Assembly: GCF_009831215.1 (NCBI RefSeq)
Contig: NZ_WUTW01000001.1
Coordinates: forward strand, 806,001-870,000
Length of the DNA: 64,000 nucleotides
Direction: 5' to 3'
From: Actinomadura rayongensis
GTDB lineage: Bacteria; Actinomycetota; Actinomycetes; Streptosporangiales; Streptosporangiaceae
Shown here piece after piece: positions 24,236-32,890 of this stretch. Below the pieces are notes generated by a model. It was given only the letters and a program-made list of their open reading frames with translations. It ran no database searches and was not told the origin of the DNA. Position 1 is the first letter of the stretch, and the number at the start of each line of letters is the position of its first letter. The position numbers and the translations under genes are program-made.

Positions 24236-24829
24236 GTGAGCTGTCTGGGGGAACGTCTGACCGCGCTGGTCGACGGTGAACTGGACGCCGAGGAGCGCGA
24301 GCGCGCCCACGCGCACCTCGCCCGCTGCGCGGACTGCCGCGCCGAGGCCGAGGTGCTGCGCGGCCTGAAGAACCGGCTGCGCGGCCTCGCGGCGCCGGAC
24401 GCGGGGGACGCTCCGTCCGGGGACTTCCTGGCCCGGCTCAACGGGCTGGCCGAACCGGCGCCCGCGTGCGGACCCGTCCGCGCCCCGCGCCCCGCGCGTC
24501 CGGTCCGGCCCCGCGACACCCGCCCCCGTGACAACAGGCGCAGTGACAACAGGCGCGGCGACGGACGGCCCGGCGGACGGCCCGGAACCCCCGCCGACCG
24601 GCGGAACACGCGGCGCACCGTCGTCGCCGTCGGCGCGGCCACCCTGTTCCTCGGGCTCGGCGGCGGCGCCTACATCGCGGGCGGACGGCAGAACGCCCCG
24701 CAGGTCAGCCCCGCCTTCGACCGGTTCGCGGTCGAGCACTCGCTGCTGTCGGGCGAGTCGCCCGTCTCCGACCCCCTGACCGACCCGAGCACGCTCCAGA
24801 CGGCCGTACCCCTCCCGACCAGGCCGTGA
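24236..24829 (+). CDS. rseA: Zinc-finger anti-sigma factor (RseA-like)
   Basis: Predicted 197 residues from a GTG start with AGGAG 7 bases upstream. The N-terminal anti-sigma zinc motif is HLARCADCRAE (about 29-39). An Arg/Pro/Asp-rich linker (about 85-120) with small in-frame repeats (DNRRSDNRRGD) follows, then one membrane helix (VVAVGAATLFLGLGGGAYIA). It should hold SigE inactive at the membrane. It overlaps the next gene by GTGA. Confidence 0.85.
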   Translation: MSCLGERLTALVDGELDAEERERAHAHLARCADCRAEAEVLRGLKNRLRGLAAPDAGDAPSGDFLARLNGLAEPAPACGPVRAPRPARPVRPRDTRPRDNRRSDNRRGDGRPGGRPGTPADRRNTRRTVVAVGAATLFLGLGGGAYIAGGRQNAPQVSPAFDRFAVEHSLLSGESPVSDPLTDPSTLQTAVPLPTRP

Positions 24830-25833
24830 GGCGCGCGCGGCTGCGCGCGCCGTACGGACGCGGCTGCGCCCTGCTCGCGGGCGGCCTCGCCGCCGCCGTC
24901 GCGCTGACCGGCGGGCCGTTCGGGGAGCGCCCCGAGAGCCGCGCCCCGGCCGACGACGCCGGGGCCGTCCGGCTGCTGCGCGCCGCCGCCGACGCCGCCC
25001 GCCGCGTGCCCTACCGGGGCCGCCGCTACCTGACGGTCGGGACCGCGCGCGCGATGTCCAACGTCGTCCACACGCCCGGCACGGGCACCGCCTACGGGTC
25101 CGTCCTCAGCCCGGACGGGGTCGCCGCCGACCCGCCGTCCGGGCCCGTGCTGGCCGCGCTGCTGCGCAACTACACCGTCCGCTGCGGCACCGGCACGCGC
25201 CTGCTCGGCCGCGCCGCCCACCTGGTCGAGGCGCACCGCGAAAGCGGCCGGGTCGCCGGACGGTTCTGGCTCGACGCCGCCACCGGCCTGCTCCTGCGCC
25301 GCGACCTGTTCGACGTCCACGGCCGCCGCGTCGTGGAGTCCGGGTTCAGCCGCCTGACGATCGGGTCGCAGGGCCCGCAGCTCGCCGCGCGCCTCCCCAC
25401 CGGCGTCTGGCCGGACCGGCTCGGCCCCGCCGCCCGCGCCGCGCTCCGCGACCGGGGCTGGCCGCTGCCCGAGACGCTGCCCGGTAGGTTCTGGCTGTTC
25501 GACGCCCGCCGCGCCGCCGACGGGGCCGTCCATCTCGGGTTCTCCGACGGCCTCGCGGCGCTGTCGGTGTTCGTCCAGCCGGGCCGCCTCGCGCCCGGTT
25601 CCCTCTCGGGATGGCATCGCTTCGGCCAAAGGCTGTTCGTCCGTGATGACGATCTCCTGCATCATTGGGCGATCACGTCCGGTGCTGGGTATGTCCTCAC
25701 CGTCGTGACGGAGGCCCCGGCGTCCACCGCCGTCTCCGTCGCGGCCGGGCTGCGGCCCCGCGGGGACGCGGTCGGCACCCGGCTGAACCGGGGTGCGCGC
25801 AGGCTAGGCTCATGGCTCGATCCGCTCGACTGA
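24826..25833 (+). CDS. RseB/MucB-like sigma-E regulatory protein
   Basis: Predicted 335 residues. An N-terminal hydrophobic segment (about 15-32) acts as signal or anchor, and the rest is exported. The MucB/RseB N-terminal domain is recognisable from RFWLDAATGLLLRRDLFDVH, a lipoprotein-carrier-like sheet strand, and the C-terminal domain contains VHLGFSDGLAALSVFVQPG. RseB proteins protect the anti-sigma factor from cleavage and sense misplaced envelope components. The GTG overlaps the rseA stop, so production is coupled. Confidence 0.8.
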   Translation: MRRARLRAPYGRGCALLAGGLAAAVALTGGPFGERPESRAPADDAGAVRLLRAAADAARRVPYRGRRYLTVGTARAMSNVVHTPGTGTAYGSVLSPDGVAADPPSGPVLAALLRNYTVRCGTGTRLLGRAAHLVEAHRESGRVAGRFWLDAATGLLLRRDLFDVHGRRVVESGFSRLTIGSQGPQLAARLPTGVWPDRLGPAARAALRDRGWPLPETLPGRFWLFDARRAADGAVHLGFSDGLAALSVFVQPGRLAPGSLSGWHRFGQRLFVRDDDLLHHWAITSGAGYVLTVVTEAPASTAVSVAAGLRPRGDAVGTRLNRGARRLGSWLDPLD

Positions 25834-25914
25834 CGGGTTTTACGCCCGTCACATGCCTTCGTCGCCACGATGGGGGCAACTGATCAGAAACGGTGCTCGG
25901 TAGGAGAGTTGGGG

Positions 25915-27540
25915 ATGACGGAAGAGAACCGGTCGCCGTCGGACGACGAGAGCCCCGTCGCCGGGGCCGGAGCGGCGCGCCAGGACGACGAGGCACCCGC
26001 CGCGCGGCCGGAGGCTCCCCGCGCCACGATGATCGACCAGGAGCAGCCCGTCCCGGTGGACGACCCCGAGGAGCCCCCCGCCGCTCCCGAGCCCGGCGAC
26101 CGGCACGTCGCGGGCGGCTTCACGCCGCCGGACGGCCCGGCCGACGCTCCGGTCGCGATGCCGGCGGGCCCGCCGCCCGAGCAGCCCCGCCCGTGGGGCT
26201 CCCCGGCCGGCCCGGACGCGCCGCCGCACCCGCGGCAGCGGCCCGGGTTCGTCCCGCACGACGCGCCCGCCAACCCCTACGGCTGGCACGGCGGCCCGCA
26301 GCAGCAGGTCCCGCCGCAGCCGCCGCTGAACGGGCAGCCGCCGCTCGGCCCGCGTCCGATGGCCGGATACGGCCAGCAGCCGCCGCCGCCCGGCACCGGC
26401 CCGAACTGGGCGCCGGTGCCGCCGCCCCCGCCGTCCGCGCTGCGCGGTCCCGGCCTCGGCCTGATCGCGATCATCGTGGCGGTCGTGGCGCTGGTGTCGG
26501 CGGGCGTCGGCGCCGGTGTCGCGGTGCTGGCCTCCGACGACGACCAGGGCACCGTCAGCCTCGGCGGTGACGGCGGCGGGGGCGGCGGCGCGGTCAGCCG
26601 CCCGCCGGACTCGGTCGCGGGCATCGCGCGGCGCGTGCTGCCGAGCGTCGTCATGATCCGCGTCAAGAGCGCCACCGAAGAGGGCGCCGGGACGGGCTTC
26701 ATCGTCAACGGCGGCTACATCGTCACCAACAACCACGTGGCGGCGGGCGCCGGGCAGGGCGGCCAGATCCAGATCGTCTTCAACGACAAGAAGACGCTGC
26801 CCGCGACCGTCAAGGGCACCGACCCGAGTTCGGACGTCGCCGTCCTCAAGCCCGAGGGCCAGCACGACCTGCCCGCGCTCGCGCTCGGCAACTCCGACCA
26901 GATCGCGGTCGGCGACCCGGTGATCGCGATCGGGTCCCCGCTCGGCCTCCAGGGCTCGGTGACGACCGGGATCGTCAGCTCGCTGAACCGCGCCGTCCCG
27001 ACGCAGAGCGAGAACGGCGGCGACGCGACCTACCTCAACGCGATCCAGACCGACGCGGCGATCAACCCCGGCAACTCGGGCGGCCCGCTGGTCGACACCA
27101 AGGGCCGCGTGATCGGGATGAACACGGCGATCGCGACGCTCGGCAGCCAGTCGCTCCAGGGCCAGAGCCAGAGCGGCAGCATCGGCCTCGGCTTCGCGAT
27201 CCCGATCAACCAGGCGCGGCGCGTCGCCCAGGAGATCATCAACAACGGCAGCGTCAAGCAGGCGAAGATGGGCGTCCTGCCGGACCCGCGCTCGCAGGAC
27301 GGCGCCAAGATCATGGAGCAGCCGGTCCAGGGCCAGCAGCCGATCACCCCGGGCGGCCCGGCGGACAAGGCGGGCCTCAAGCCCGGCGACGTGATCACCA
27401 AGGTCGACTCCCAGCCGATCGAGGACGCGTCCGACCTCATCGCCCTGATCCGCAGCAAGGCCCCGGGCGACAAGATCAAGGTCACCTACGTCCGGAACGG
27501 CAAGGAGAACACGGTCGAACTGACCCTGGCCGCCGGCTGA
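25915..27540 (+). CDS. HtrA/DegP-type S1C serine protease with PDZ domain
   Basis: Predicted 541 residues. About 180 disordered Pro-rich residues are cytosolic, one membrane helix lies at about 180-206, then an extracytoplasmic trypsin-like domain. The catalytic triad is visible: His in VTNNHVAAG (about 273), Asp in SSDVAVLKPEG (about 307), Ser in NPGNSGGPLV (about 388). A PDZ domain (TPGGPADKAGLKPGDVITKV) ends the protein. I chose ATG 25915, preceded by TAGGAGAG. As the last gene of the sigE block it would degrade misfolded envelope proteins and may feed back on the anti-sigma pathway. Confidence 0.94.
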   Translation: MTEENRSPSDDESPVAGAGAARQDDEAPAARPEAPRATMIDQEQPVPVDDPEEPPAAPEPGDRHVAGGFTPPDGPADAPVAMPAGPPPEQPRPWGSPAGPDAPPHPRQRPGFVPHDAPANPYGWHGGPQQQVPPQPPLNGQPPLGPRPMAGYGQQPPPPGTGPNWAPVPPPPPSALRGPGLGLIAIIVAVVALVSAGVGAGVAVLASDDDQGTVSLGGDGGGGGGAVSRPPDSVAGIARRVLPSVVMIRVKSATEEGAGTGFIVNGGYIVTNNHVAAGAGQGGQIQIVFNDKKTLPATVKGTDPSSDVAVLKPEGQHDLPALALGNSDQIAVGDPVIAIGSPLGLQGSVTTGIVSSLNRAVPTQSENGGDATYLNAIQTDAAINPGNSGGPLVDTKGRVIGMNTAIATLGSQSLQGQSQSGSIGLGFAIPINQARRVAQEIINNGSVKQAKMGVLPDPRSQDGAKIMEQPVQGQQPITPGGPADKAGLKPGDVITKVDSQPIEDASDLIALIRSKAPGDKIKVTYVRNGKENTVELTLAAG

Positions 27541-27555
27541 CCCGCGCGAACGTCT

Positions 27556-27597
27556 GACGGGCGCGGATCCCCACCCACCTGGGGATCCGCGCCCGTC
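27556..27597. terminator. Bidirectional hairpin between htrA and phoX
   Basis: GACGGGCGCGGATCCCC (27556-27572) and its exact complement (27581-27597) form a 17-bp stem with an 8-base loop between two convergent genes. Confidence 0.85.
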
Positions 27598-27617
27598 GTC
27601 GTGGGGCGGGGGGCTGG

Positions 27618-29015
27618 TCAGCGGCGCTGGTGTCCCCAGGGGCCGGTGATGGCGAGGACGATGCCGGGCGTCTGGATGTTGGCGAACAGGATGCGGCCGT
27701 CCAGGCTGAACGTCGGGCCGGTGAACTCGCTGTCGTTGAGGTCGTTGCGGGCCACCGTGTACGCCGTGCCGCCGTCCGTCACGCCGAACAGGTGGCTGAC
27801 GCCCTCGCCGTCCTCGGCGAGGATCAGGCCGCCGTGCGGGGAGACGGTGATGTTGTCGGGGCCGTCGTAGTTGCCGGCGTCCCGGTCGGGGTCGGGGTTC
27901 ACGCCGAAGATCGTCTTGAGCGTGACGGTCTCGGTGCGCGGGTCGTAGAACCACACCTGGCCGTCGTGCTCGTTGACGCTGCCGTCGCTGTGGCGCGCGA
28001 AGCTGGCGACGAAGTACGCGCCGCCGTCGCCCCAGTAGGCGCCCTCCAGCTTGCGGCTGCGGGTGATCTGGTCGTCGGTGAACTGCTTGCGGACCGACGT
28101 GGTCTTCGCGTCGCGGTCGGGGACGTCCACCCACGTCACGCGGTAGCGGGTGCCGGGCTGCGTGGCCTGCGCGAGGTCCGTGATGTGCGTGGTGCCCTTG
28201 AAGCAGCTCATCGCCTGGAGACGGCCCGCGGTGTCGCCGCCCTGGCCGAGCGCCAGCTTGCGCAGCGCGCCCTTGCCGGCGCGGTAGCCGCGCGGCGGGG
28301 TCCAGCGGTAGTAGAGGCCGTTGGGGCCGCCCGCGTCCTCGGTGAGGAAGATCGCGCCGGTGCGCGGGTCGACGGCGACGGCCTCGTGCGAGTAGCGGCC
28401 GAGGAACTTCAGCGGGACGGGGCTCTGGTTGGCGTCCCGGTCGAACGGGTCGACCTCGAAGACGTAGCCGTGGTCCTTGGCGAACGCGCCGCCCGCGCGC
28501 TGCTCGGTCTCCTCGCAGGTCAGCCAGGTGCCCCACGGGGTACGGCCGCCGGCGCAGTTGTTGTGCGTCCCGGCCAGCGAGACGTACTCGCGGACGCGCG
28601 AGCCGTCCTTGGCGACGTCGATCGTGGTGGTGCCCCCGCCCGCGCCCGGGTCGTAGGTCAGGCCGTCCAGCGCCGGGACCTTGAACGGCTCGCCGCCGCT
28701 GATCTCGTGGTTGTTGACGAGCGCGTAGCGGTGGCCGTGGGCGAAGAACGCGGTGCCGTCGGCGTCGCTCGGCGTGGCCTGGCCGGACTCCAGCTTCGTC
28801 ACGCCCGCCTCGGCGACGACCTTGTAGGAGAAGCCCTTCGGGAGCGCCAGCAGACCCTTCGGGTCCGGGACGACGGGGCCGTAGCCCGCCGTGTGCCGCG
28901 TGACCTGCGCCATCGCGGGGTCGGCGAGGGCCGCCAGGCTGCCGGCGACGGCGATGCCGATGCCTCCGGCCGCGCCGGAGCGCAGCACGTCACGACGGGA
29001 AAACGAAGAAGCCAA
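27618..29015 (-). CDS. phoX: PhoX-type (DUF839) alkaline phosphatase, Tat-exported
   Basis: Predicted 465 residues with a Tat signal (SRRDVLRSG, then a hydrophobic segment to PAMA). The beta-propeller shows the PhoX-type motifs VNNHEISGGEPF, LAGTHNNCAGGRTPWGTWL, TCEETEQRA and YSHEAVAVDPRTG, which bind calcium/iron and catalyse phosphate-ester hydrolysis. The chosen start is TTG at 29015, 8 bases after AAAGG; a GTG at 29024 or an ATG at 29096 is also in frame, but either would lengthen the Tat n-region. It would supply phosphate outside the cell. No Pho box was recognised. Confidence 0.85.
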   Translation of the reverse strand: MASSFSRRDVLRSGAAGGIGIAVAGSLAALADPAMAQVTRHTAGYGPVVPDPKGLLALPKGFSYKVVAEAGVTKLESGQATPSDADGTAFFAHGHRYALVNNHEISGGEPFKVPALDGLTYDPGAGGGTTTIDVAKDGSRVREYVSLAGTHNNCAGGRTPWGTWLTCEETEQRAGGAFAKDHGYVFEVDPFDRDANQSPVPLKFLGRYSHEAVAVDPRTGAIFLTEDAGGPNGLYYRWTPPRGYRAGKGALRKLALGQGGDTAGRLQAMSCFKGTTHITDLAQATQPGTRYRVTWVDVPDRDAKTTSVRKQFTDDQITRSRKLEGAYWGDGGAYFVASFARHSDGSVNEHDGQVWFYDPRTETVTLKTIFGVNPDPDRDAGNYDGPDNITVSPHGGLILAEDGEGVSHLFGVTDGGTAYTVARNDLNDSEFTGPTFSLDGRILFANIQTPGIVLAITGPWGHQRR

Positions 29016-29258
29016 GACGATCACCTTTGGAAAACTCGTCCACAGCGGCTGGATCGCCGCAAAAAGCATTGAAACGATCCATATCGTCCGAGCCACCGGC
29101 CCCCGGGCGACGCGAAGGGAAACTTCCGACGAACGTTCACGTTCGGTGCCCGCCGTGTGCCGGACGGGGCGCCGGGGGCCGGTCCGGCGCGCTCGGGACG
29201 GCGGCTACGCTGAGGTGACCCCGGCCGCGCCGGGGCTGCTCAGTGTGGGGAGGTCGGG

Positions 29259-29597
29259 GTGTTCGACGTCGGACTCGGCGAGATGGTGGTGCTCGTCGTC
29301 CTGGCCCTGGTGATCTTCGGGGACAAGCTGCCGGGCGCCGCCCAGCAGCTCGGCCGGACGCTCCGCCAGTTCCGCATGATGGCCGACAACGCCAAGGCCG
29401 AGCTGCAGAAGGGCCTCGGCCCGGAGTTCAAGGACTTCGACGTCGCGGACCTGAACCCGAAGACGTTCGTCCGCAAGCACCTCTTCGAGGACGACCCGCT
29501 GGACTTCCTGCGCGACGAGGCCCCCTTCGAGGACCCCGTCGCGCACGGCGGCCTGGAGAACGGCGAGCGCCCGCCCTTCGACCCCGAGGCCACCTGA
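29259..29597 (+). CDS. tatB: Sec-independent protein translocase subunit TatB
   Basis: Predicted 112 residues from GTG with GGGGAGG upstream. A single N-terminal membrane helix (MVVLVVLALVIFG) is followed by the Tat hinge DKLP, then an amphipathic helix (AAQQLGRTLRQFRMMADNAK) and an acidic tail. It forms the twin-arginine receptor with TatC, which is not in this window. It lies divergent from phoX, whose product carries a Tat signal. Confidence 0.9.
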   Translation: MFDVGLGEMVVLVVLALVIFGDKLPGAAQQLGRTLRQFRMMADNAKAELQKGLGPEFKDFDVADLNPKTFVRKHLFEDDPLDFLRDEAPFEDPVAHGGLENGERPPFDPEAT

Positions 29598-29606
29598 GCC
29601 GGACGG

Positions 29607-30530
29607 TCAGGCGCCGAAGTAGTGGCCCTTGTCCAGGTCCTCCAGCAGGCCGGGCTGGGTCGGCTCCCAGCCGAGGAGCTTCCGGGTCGCCGCGCTGGAC
29701 GCCGGGACGTCCGACCCGACGAACGCGGCCAGCCAGCCGAAGTGCGCGGGCGCGTCCTCGGGTGACACCGACCGGGCAGGGACGCCGAGGTGGCGGCCGA
29801 TGACCTCGGCGATCTCCCGGAGCGGCACGCCCTCGTCGGCGTTCGCGTGCAGCACCGAGCCCGCCGGGGCCTTCTCCAGCGCCAGCCGGAACAGGCGCGC
29901 CGCGTCCAGGCGGTGGCCGGCGGGCCAGCGGTTGGCGCCGTCGCCGACGTAGCCGGCGAAGCCCTTCTCCCGGGCGACGGCGATCAGCGTCGCCAGGAAG
30001 CCGTGGTCGCCGTCGCCGTGCGTCGTCGGGGCGAGCCGGACGACGGACGACCGCACGCCCGTCCCCGCCAGCGACAGCGTGTAGAGCGCGGTGGCCTGGC
30101 GGGCGCGCGGGCCCTCGGGCACCAGGGGGAACGTTCCGAGGCCGTCCGCCTCGGTGGCGACCCGGCCGGGCGCGGCGACGCCGGTCGTGCCGGACGCGAT
30201 GGCGAACGGCCGGTCCGAGCCCGCCAGCGCCGCGCCGATCGTCTCGACGGCGCGGCGGTCCGCCGCGGTGGCGGCGAGGAAGTCGCCCTGGGCGAAGGCG
30301 ACGTCGTGCTTGAACGCGAGGTGGACGACGCCGTCGGAGTCGGCCGCGGCCTCGCCGAGGACGTCGAGGTCGTCCAGCGAGCCGCGGCGGACCTCGGCCC
30401 CCGCCTCGGCGAGCGCGGCGGCGGAGGCGTCCGAGCGGGCCAGGCCGACGACCTGATGGCCCGCGCCGAGCAGTTCGGGGACGAGGGCGGAACCGATCCA
30501 GCCGGTCGCGCCGGTGACGAGAACGCGCAT
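29607..30530 (-). CDS. NAD(P)-dependent epimerase/dehydratase (extended SDR)
   Basis: Predicted 307 residues with the Rossmann motif VTGATGWIGSALVPELL at the N-terminus and a second nucleotide contact at VVGLARSD. The active-site region is atypical: in place of a clear YxxxK there is ALYTLSLAG, so catalysis in the usual SDR way is uncertain. I chose the ATG of MRVLVTG (30530), preceded by GAGAAGGG. It is divergent from a TetR gene with two operator-like sites between them, so it is likely its target. Confidence 0.8.
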   Translation of the reverse strand: MRVLVTGATGWIGSALVPELLGAGHQVVGLARSDASAAALAEAGAEVRRGSLDDLDVLGEAAADSDGVVHLAFKHDVAFAQGDFLAATAADRRAVETIGAALAGSDRPFAIASGTTGVAAPGRVATEADGLGTFPLVPEGPRARQATALYTLSLAGTGVRSSVVRLAPTTHGDGDHGFLATLIAVAREKGFAGYVGDGANRWPAGHRLDAARLFRLALEKAPAGSVLHANADEGVPLREIAEVIGRHLGVPARSVSPEDAPAHFGWLAAFVGSDVPASSAATRKLLGWEPTQPGLLEDLDKGHYFGA

Positions 30531-30555
30531 GGTGTGACCCTTCTCGATGGAGTTG

Positions 30556-30603
30556 ATGTCAGTCACTGTCTTCGACGCTACCACGCGCATGTCAGTGGCT
30601 GTC
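30556..30603. promoter_or_regulatory. Two direct-repeat operator-like sites
   Basis: ATGTCAGTCACTGTC (30556-30570) and ATGTCAGTGGCTGTC (30589-30603) are 33 bp apart, about three helical turns. Each has partial dyad symmetry (CAGT-C-ACTG in the first). They lie between the SDR gene and its divergent TetR gene. Confidence 0.65.
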
Positions 30604-30613
30604 ATCGACTACG

Positions 30614-31186
30614 ATGCCCGGCATGGGGCGATGGGTGCCGGACGCGCGCGGCCGGCTGGAACGGGCGGCGCTGGAGCTGTACGCCGAGCGCGGCTTCGAG
30701 CGGACGACCGTCGCCGAGATCGCCGCCCGCGCCGGGCTCACCGAGCGCACCTTCTTCCGGCACTTCGCCGACAAGCGCGAGGTGCTGTTCGGTGGCACCG
30801 AACCACTCAAAGACCTGCTCGTGCGCACGGCCGCCGAAACCCCCGCGTCCGCCGCGCCGATCACGGCGACGTCGGCGGCGGTCGAGGCCGTCGGCCGGCT
30901 CCTGGAGGAGCGGCGGGCGGCGGCGCGGCAGCGGCAGGCCGTCATCGACGCCCATCCCGAGCTGCGGGAACGTGAACTGATCAAGCTGGCGGCCCTCGGC
31001 GACGCGCTGGCCGGGGCGCTGCGCGACCGGGGCGTCCCCGGCCTCGCCGCCGCGCTCGCCGCCGAGGCGGGCCTCGCCGCGTTCAGGGTCGCCTACGACC
31101 GCTGGATCCACGGGCCGGACGAGGAGCCCCTGGCCGCCGGGATCCGGGAAGCGTTCGCCGAGCTGAGGACGATCACCGCCGGCTGA
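30614..31186 (+). CDS. TetR-family regulator
   Basis: A 190-residue protein. The HTH is at about 10-55, with FERTTVAEIAARAGLTERTF and FRHFADKREVLF typical of the recognition region. The C-terminal part is an all-alpha ligand domain. The start lies only 11 bases after the second operator-like site and has no clear Shine-Dalgarno, so the message may be leaderless or start at the in-frame ATG 9 bases later. Most likely it represses itself and the divergent SDR gene. Confidence 0.85.
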   Translation: MPGMGRWVPDARGRLERAALELYAERGFERTTVAEIAARAGLTERTFFRHFADKREVLFGGTEPLKDLLVRTAAETPASAAPITATSAAVEAVGRLLEERRAAARQRQAVIDAHPELRERELIKLAALGDALAGALRDRGVPGLAAALAAEAGLAAFRVAYDRWIHGPDEEPLAAGIREAFAELRTITAG

Positions 31187-31198
31187 CCCCGGGAACGC

Positions 31199-31230
31199 CG
31201 AAGGCCCCGGTCCGGGGACCGGGGCCTTCG
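31199..31230. terminator. Bidirectional hairpin between tetR and mrp
   Basis: CGAAGGCCCCGGTC (31199-31212) pairs exactly with 31217-31230 around a CGGG loop, between convergent genes. Confidence 0.85.
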
Positions 31231-31237
31231 CGGTGGG

Positions 31238-32386
31238 TCAGCGACCCTTGGGCGAGATCCCCAGGGACATGCCGGCCAGCCCGCGCGACCGGCCGCCGAG
31301 CGTGTCGGCGATCTTGCGCAGCTCCTTGGCGGCCTCGGCGTCGGGGTCGCCGAGGACGAGCGGGGTGCCGCTGTCGCCGCCCTCGCGCAGCCGCGCGTCG
31401 ATCGGGACCTGCCCGAGCAGCGGGACGCGGGTGCCGAGCGTCGTGGCGAGCGCGTCCGCGACCGCCTGCCCGCCGCCCGAGCCGAAGATCTCCTGCCGCT
31501 CGCCGCAGTGCGCGCAGGTCAGGTACGACATGTTCTCGATCACGCCGACGACCTGCTGGTGCGTCTGCGCGGCGATGGCCCCGGCGCGCTCGGCGACCTC
31601 GGCGGCGGCCTGCTGCGGCGTCGTCACGACCAGGATCTCGGCGGACGGCAGGAGCTGCGCCACCGAGATCGCGATGTCGCCGGTGCCGGGCGGCAGGTCC
31701 ATGAGCAGGATGTCCAGGTCGCCCCAGTACACGTCCGCGAGGAACTGCTGGAGCGCGCGGTGCAGCATCGGCCCGCGCCACACGACCGGCTGGTTCCCGG
31801 CGGTGAACATCCCGACCGAGATGACCTTCACGTCGTGCGCGGTCGGGGGCATGATCATGTCCTCGACCTTGGTGGGCGCGTGCTCGACGCCGAGCATGCG
31901 CGGCACCGAGTGGCCGTAGATGTCGGCGTCCACGACGCCCACCTTGCGGCCCTGCGCGGCCAGCGCCGCCGCCAGGTTCACCGTGACCGACGACTTGCCG
32001 ACGCCGCCCTTGCCGCTCGCGACCGCGTAGACCTTGGTCAGCGAGTTCGGCTTGGCGAACGGGATCTCCTTGGCGGGCTCCCCGCCGCGCAGCTTGGTCT
32101 GGAGCGCCTTGCGCTGCTCCTCGTTCATGACGTCCAGCTCGACGGCGACCGAGGTCACGCCGTCCAGACGACTCACGGCCTCCGTGACGTTGCGGGTCAG
32201 GGTGTCCTTCATCGGACAGCCCGCCACGGTGAGGAAGATGCCGACGCTGACCGTGCCGTCCGGCGCGATGTCGACGCTCTTCACCATGTCGAGCTCGGTG
32301 ATGGGCTTGCGGATCTCAGGGTCGTTCACGGTCGCGAGCGCCGCGGTCACCTGCTCCGTCGTTAGCTGGGAGGCCATGTACCCCAT
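31238..32386 (-). CDS. mrp: Mrp/ApbC-type iron-sulfur cluster carrier ATPase
   Basis: A 382-residue cytosolic P-loop ATPase that assembles or delivers [4Fe-4S] clusters. An N-terminal DUF59/MIP18 domain (LATVNDPEIRKPITELDMV, with Cys in TVAGCPMKD) precedes the deviant Walker A VASGKGGVGKSSV. Walker B/switch is LLMDLPPGTGD. The CxxC that holds the bridging cluster is in YLTCAHCGERQ. GGAG lies 8 bases before the chosen ATG. It is the last gene of a minus-strand group with DUF1003 and the CBS protein. Confidence 0.92.
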   Translation of the reverse strand: MGYMASQLTTEQVTAALATVNDPEIRKPITELDMVKSVDIAPDGTVSVGIFLTVAGCPMKDTLTRNVTEAVSRLDGVTSVAVELDVMNEEQRKALQTKLRGGEPAKEIPFAKPNSLTKVYAVASGKGGVGKSSVTVNLAAALAAQGRKVGVVDADIYGHSVPRMLGVEHAPTKVEDMIMPPTAHDVKVISVGMFTAGNQPVVWRGPMLHRALQQFLADVYWGDLDILLMDLPPGTGDIAISVAQLLPSAEILVVTTPQQAAAEVAERAGAIAAQTHQQVVGVIENMSYLTCAHCGERQEIFGSGGGQAVADALATTLGTRVPLLGQVPIDARLREGGDSGTPLVLGDPDAEAAKELRKIADTLGGRSRGLAGMSLGISPKGR

Positions 32387-32407
32387 GGTATGGACTCCGC
32401 GAAGGTG

Positions 32408-32890
32408 CTAGGGCCGCGGGTCCCGGTTGTCCAGCTCCTTGATCAGGGCCTGCAGCTCGGACCGCACGAAGTCCCGCGTCGCGACCTCGTTCAGCGCCAG
32501 CCGCAGCCCGGCGATCTCCCGGGTCAGGTACTCGGTGTCGGCGATGCTGCGCTCGTTGCGGGCCCGGTCCTGCTCGTACTGGACGCGGTCCCGGTCGTCC
32601 TGCCGGTTCTGGGCCAGCAGGATCAGCGGGGCCGCGTAGGACGCCTGGAGCGACAGGATCAGCGTCAGGAAGATGAACGGGTAGGGGTCCCAGCGCAGGG
32701 ACGGCGGCGCGAGAGCGTTCCACGCCCCCCACACGGCGATGAACACCGTCATGTAGACGATGAACCGGGCCGTCCCGAGGAACCGGGCGATGCGCTCGGA
32801 CACCTGCCCGAACGACTCCGGGTCGTAGTGCGGCCGGGGGACGAGCGTGCGGCGGATCTCGCGCGGCTGGTCGAGCCGTGGCGACGTCAT
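32408..32890 (-). CDS. DUF1003 membrane protein
   Basis: A 160-residue protein with two membrane helices (FIVYMTVFIAVWGAWNAL and FIFLTLILSLQASYAAPLIL) and a charged coiled C-terminus. The family shows the DPYPFIFLTLILS and LSLQASYAAPLI signatures seen here. Function unknown. The ATG overlaps the stop of the upstream CBS/MgtE-N gene (ATGA), and I remember this pair as conserved in actinomycetes, which suggests a joint role, perhaps in divalent-cation handling. Confidence 0.9.
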   Translation of the reverse strand: MTSPRLDQPREIRRTLVPRPHYDPESFGQVSERIARFLGTARFIVYMTVFIAVWGAWNALAPPSLRWDPYPFIFLTLILSLQASYAAPLILLAQNRQDDRDRVQYEQDRARNERSIADTEYLTREIAGLRLALNEVATRDFVRSELQALIKELDNRDPRP

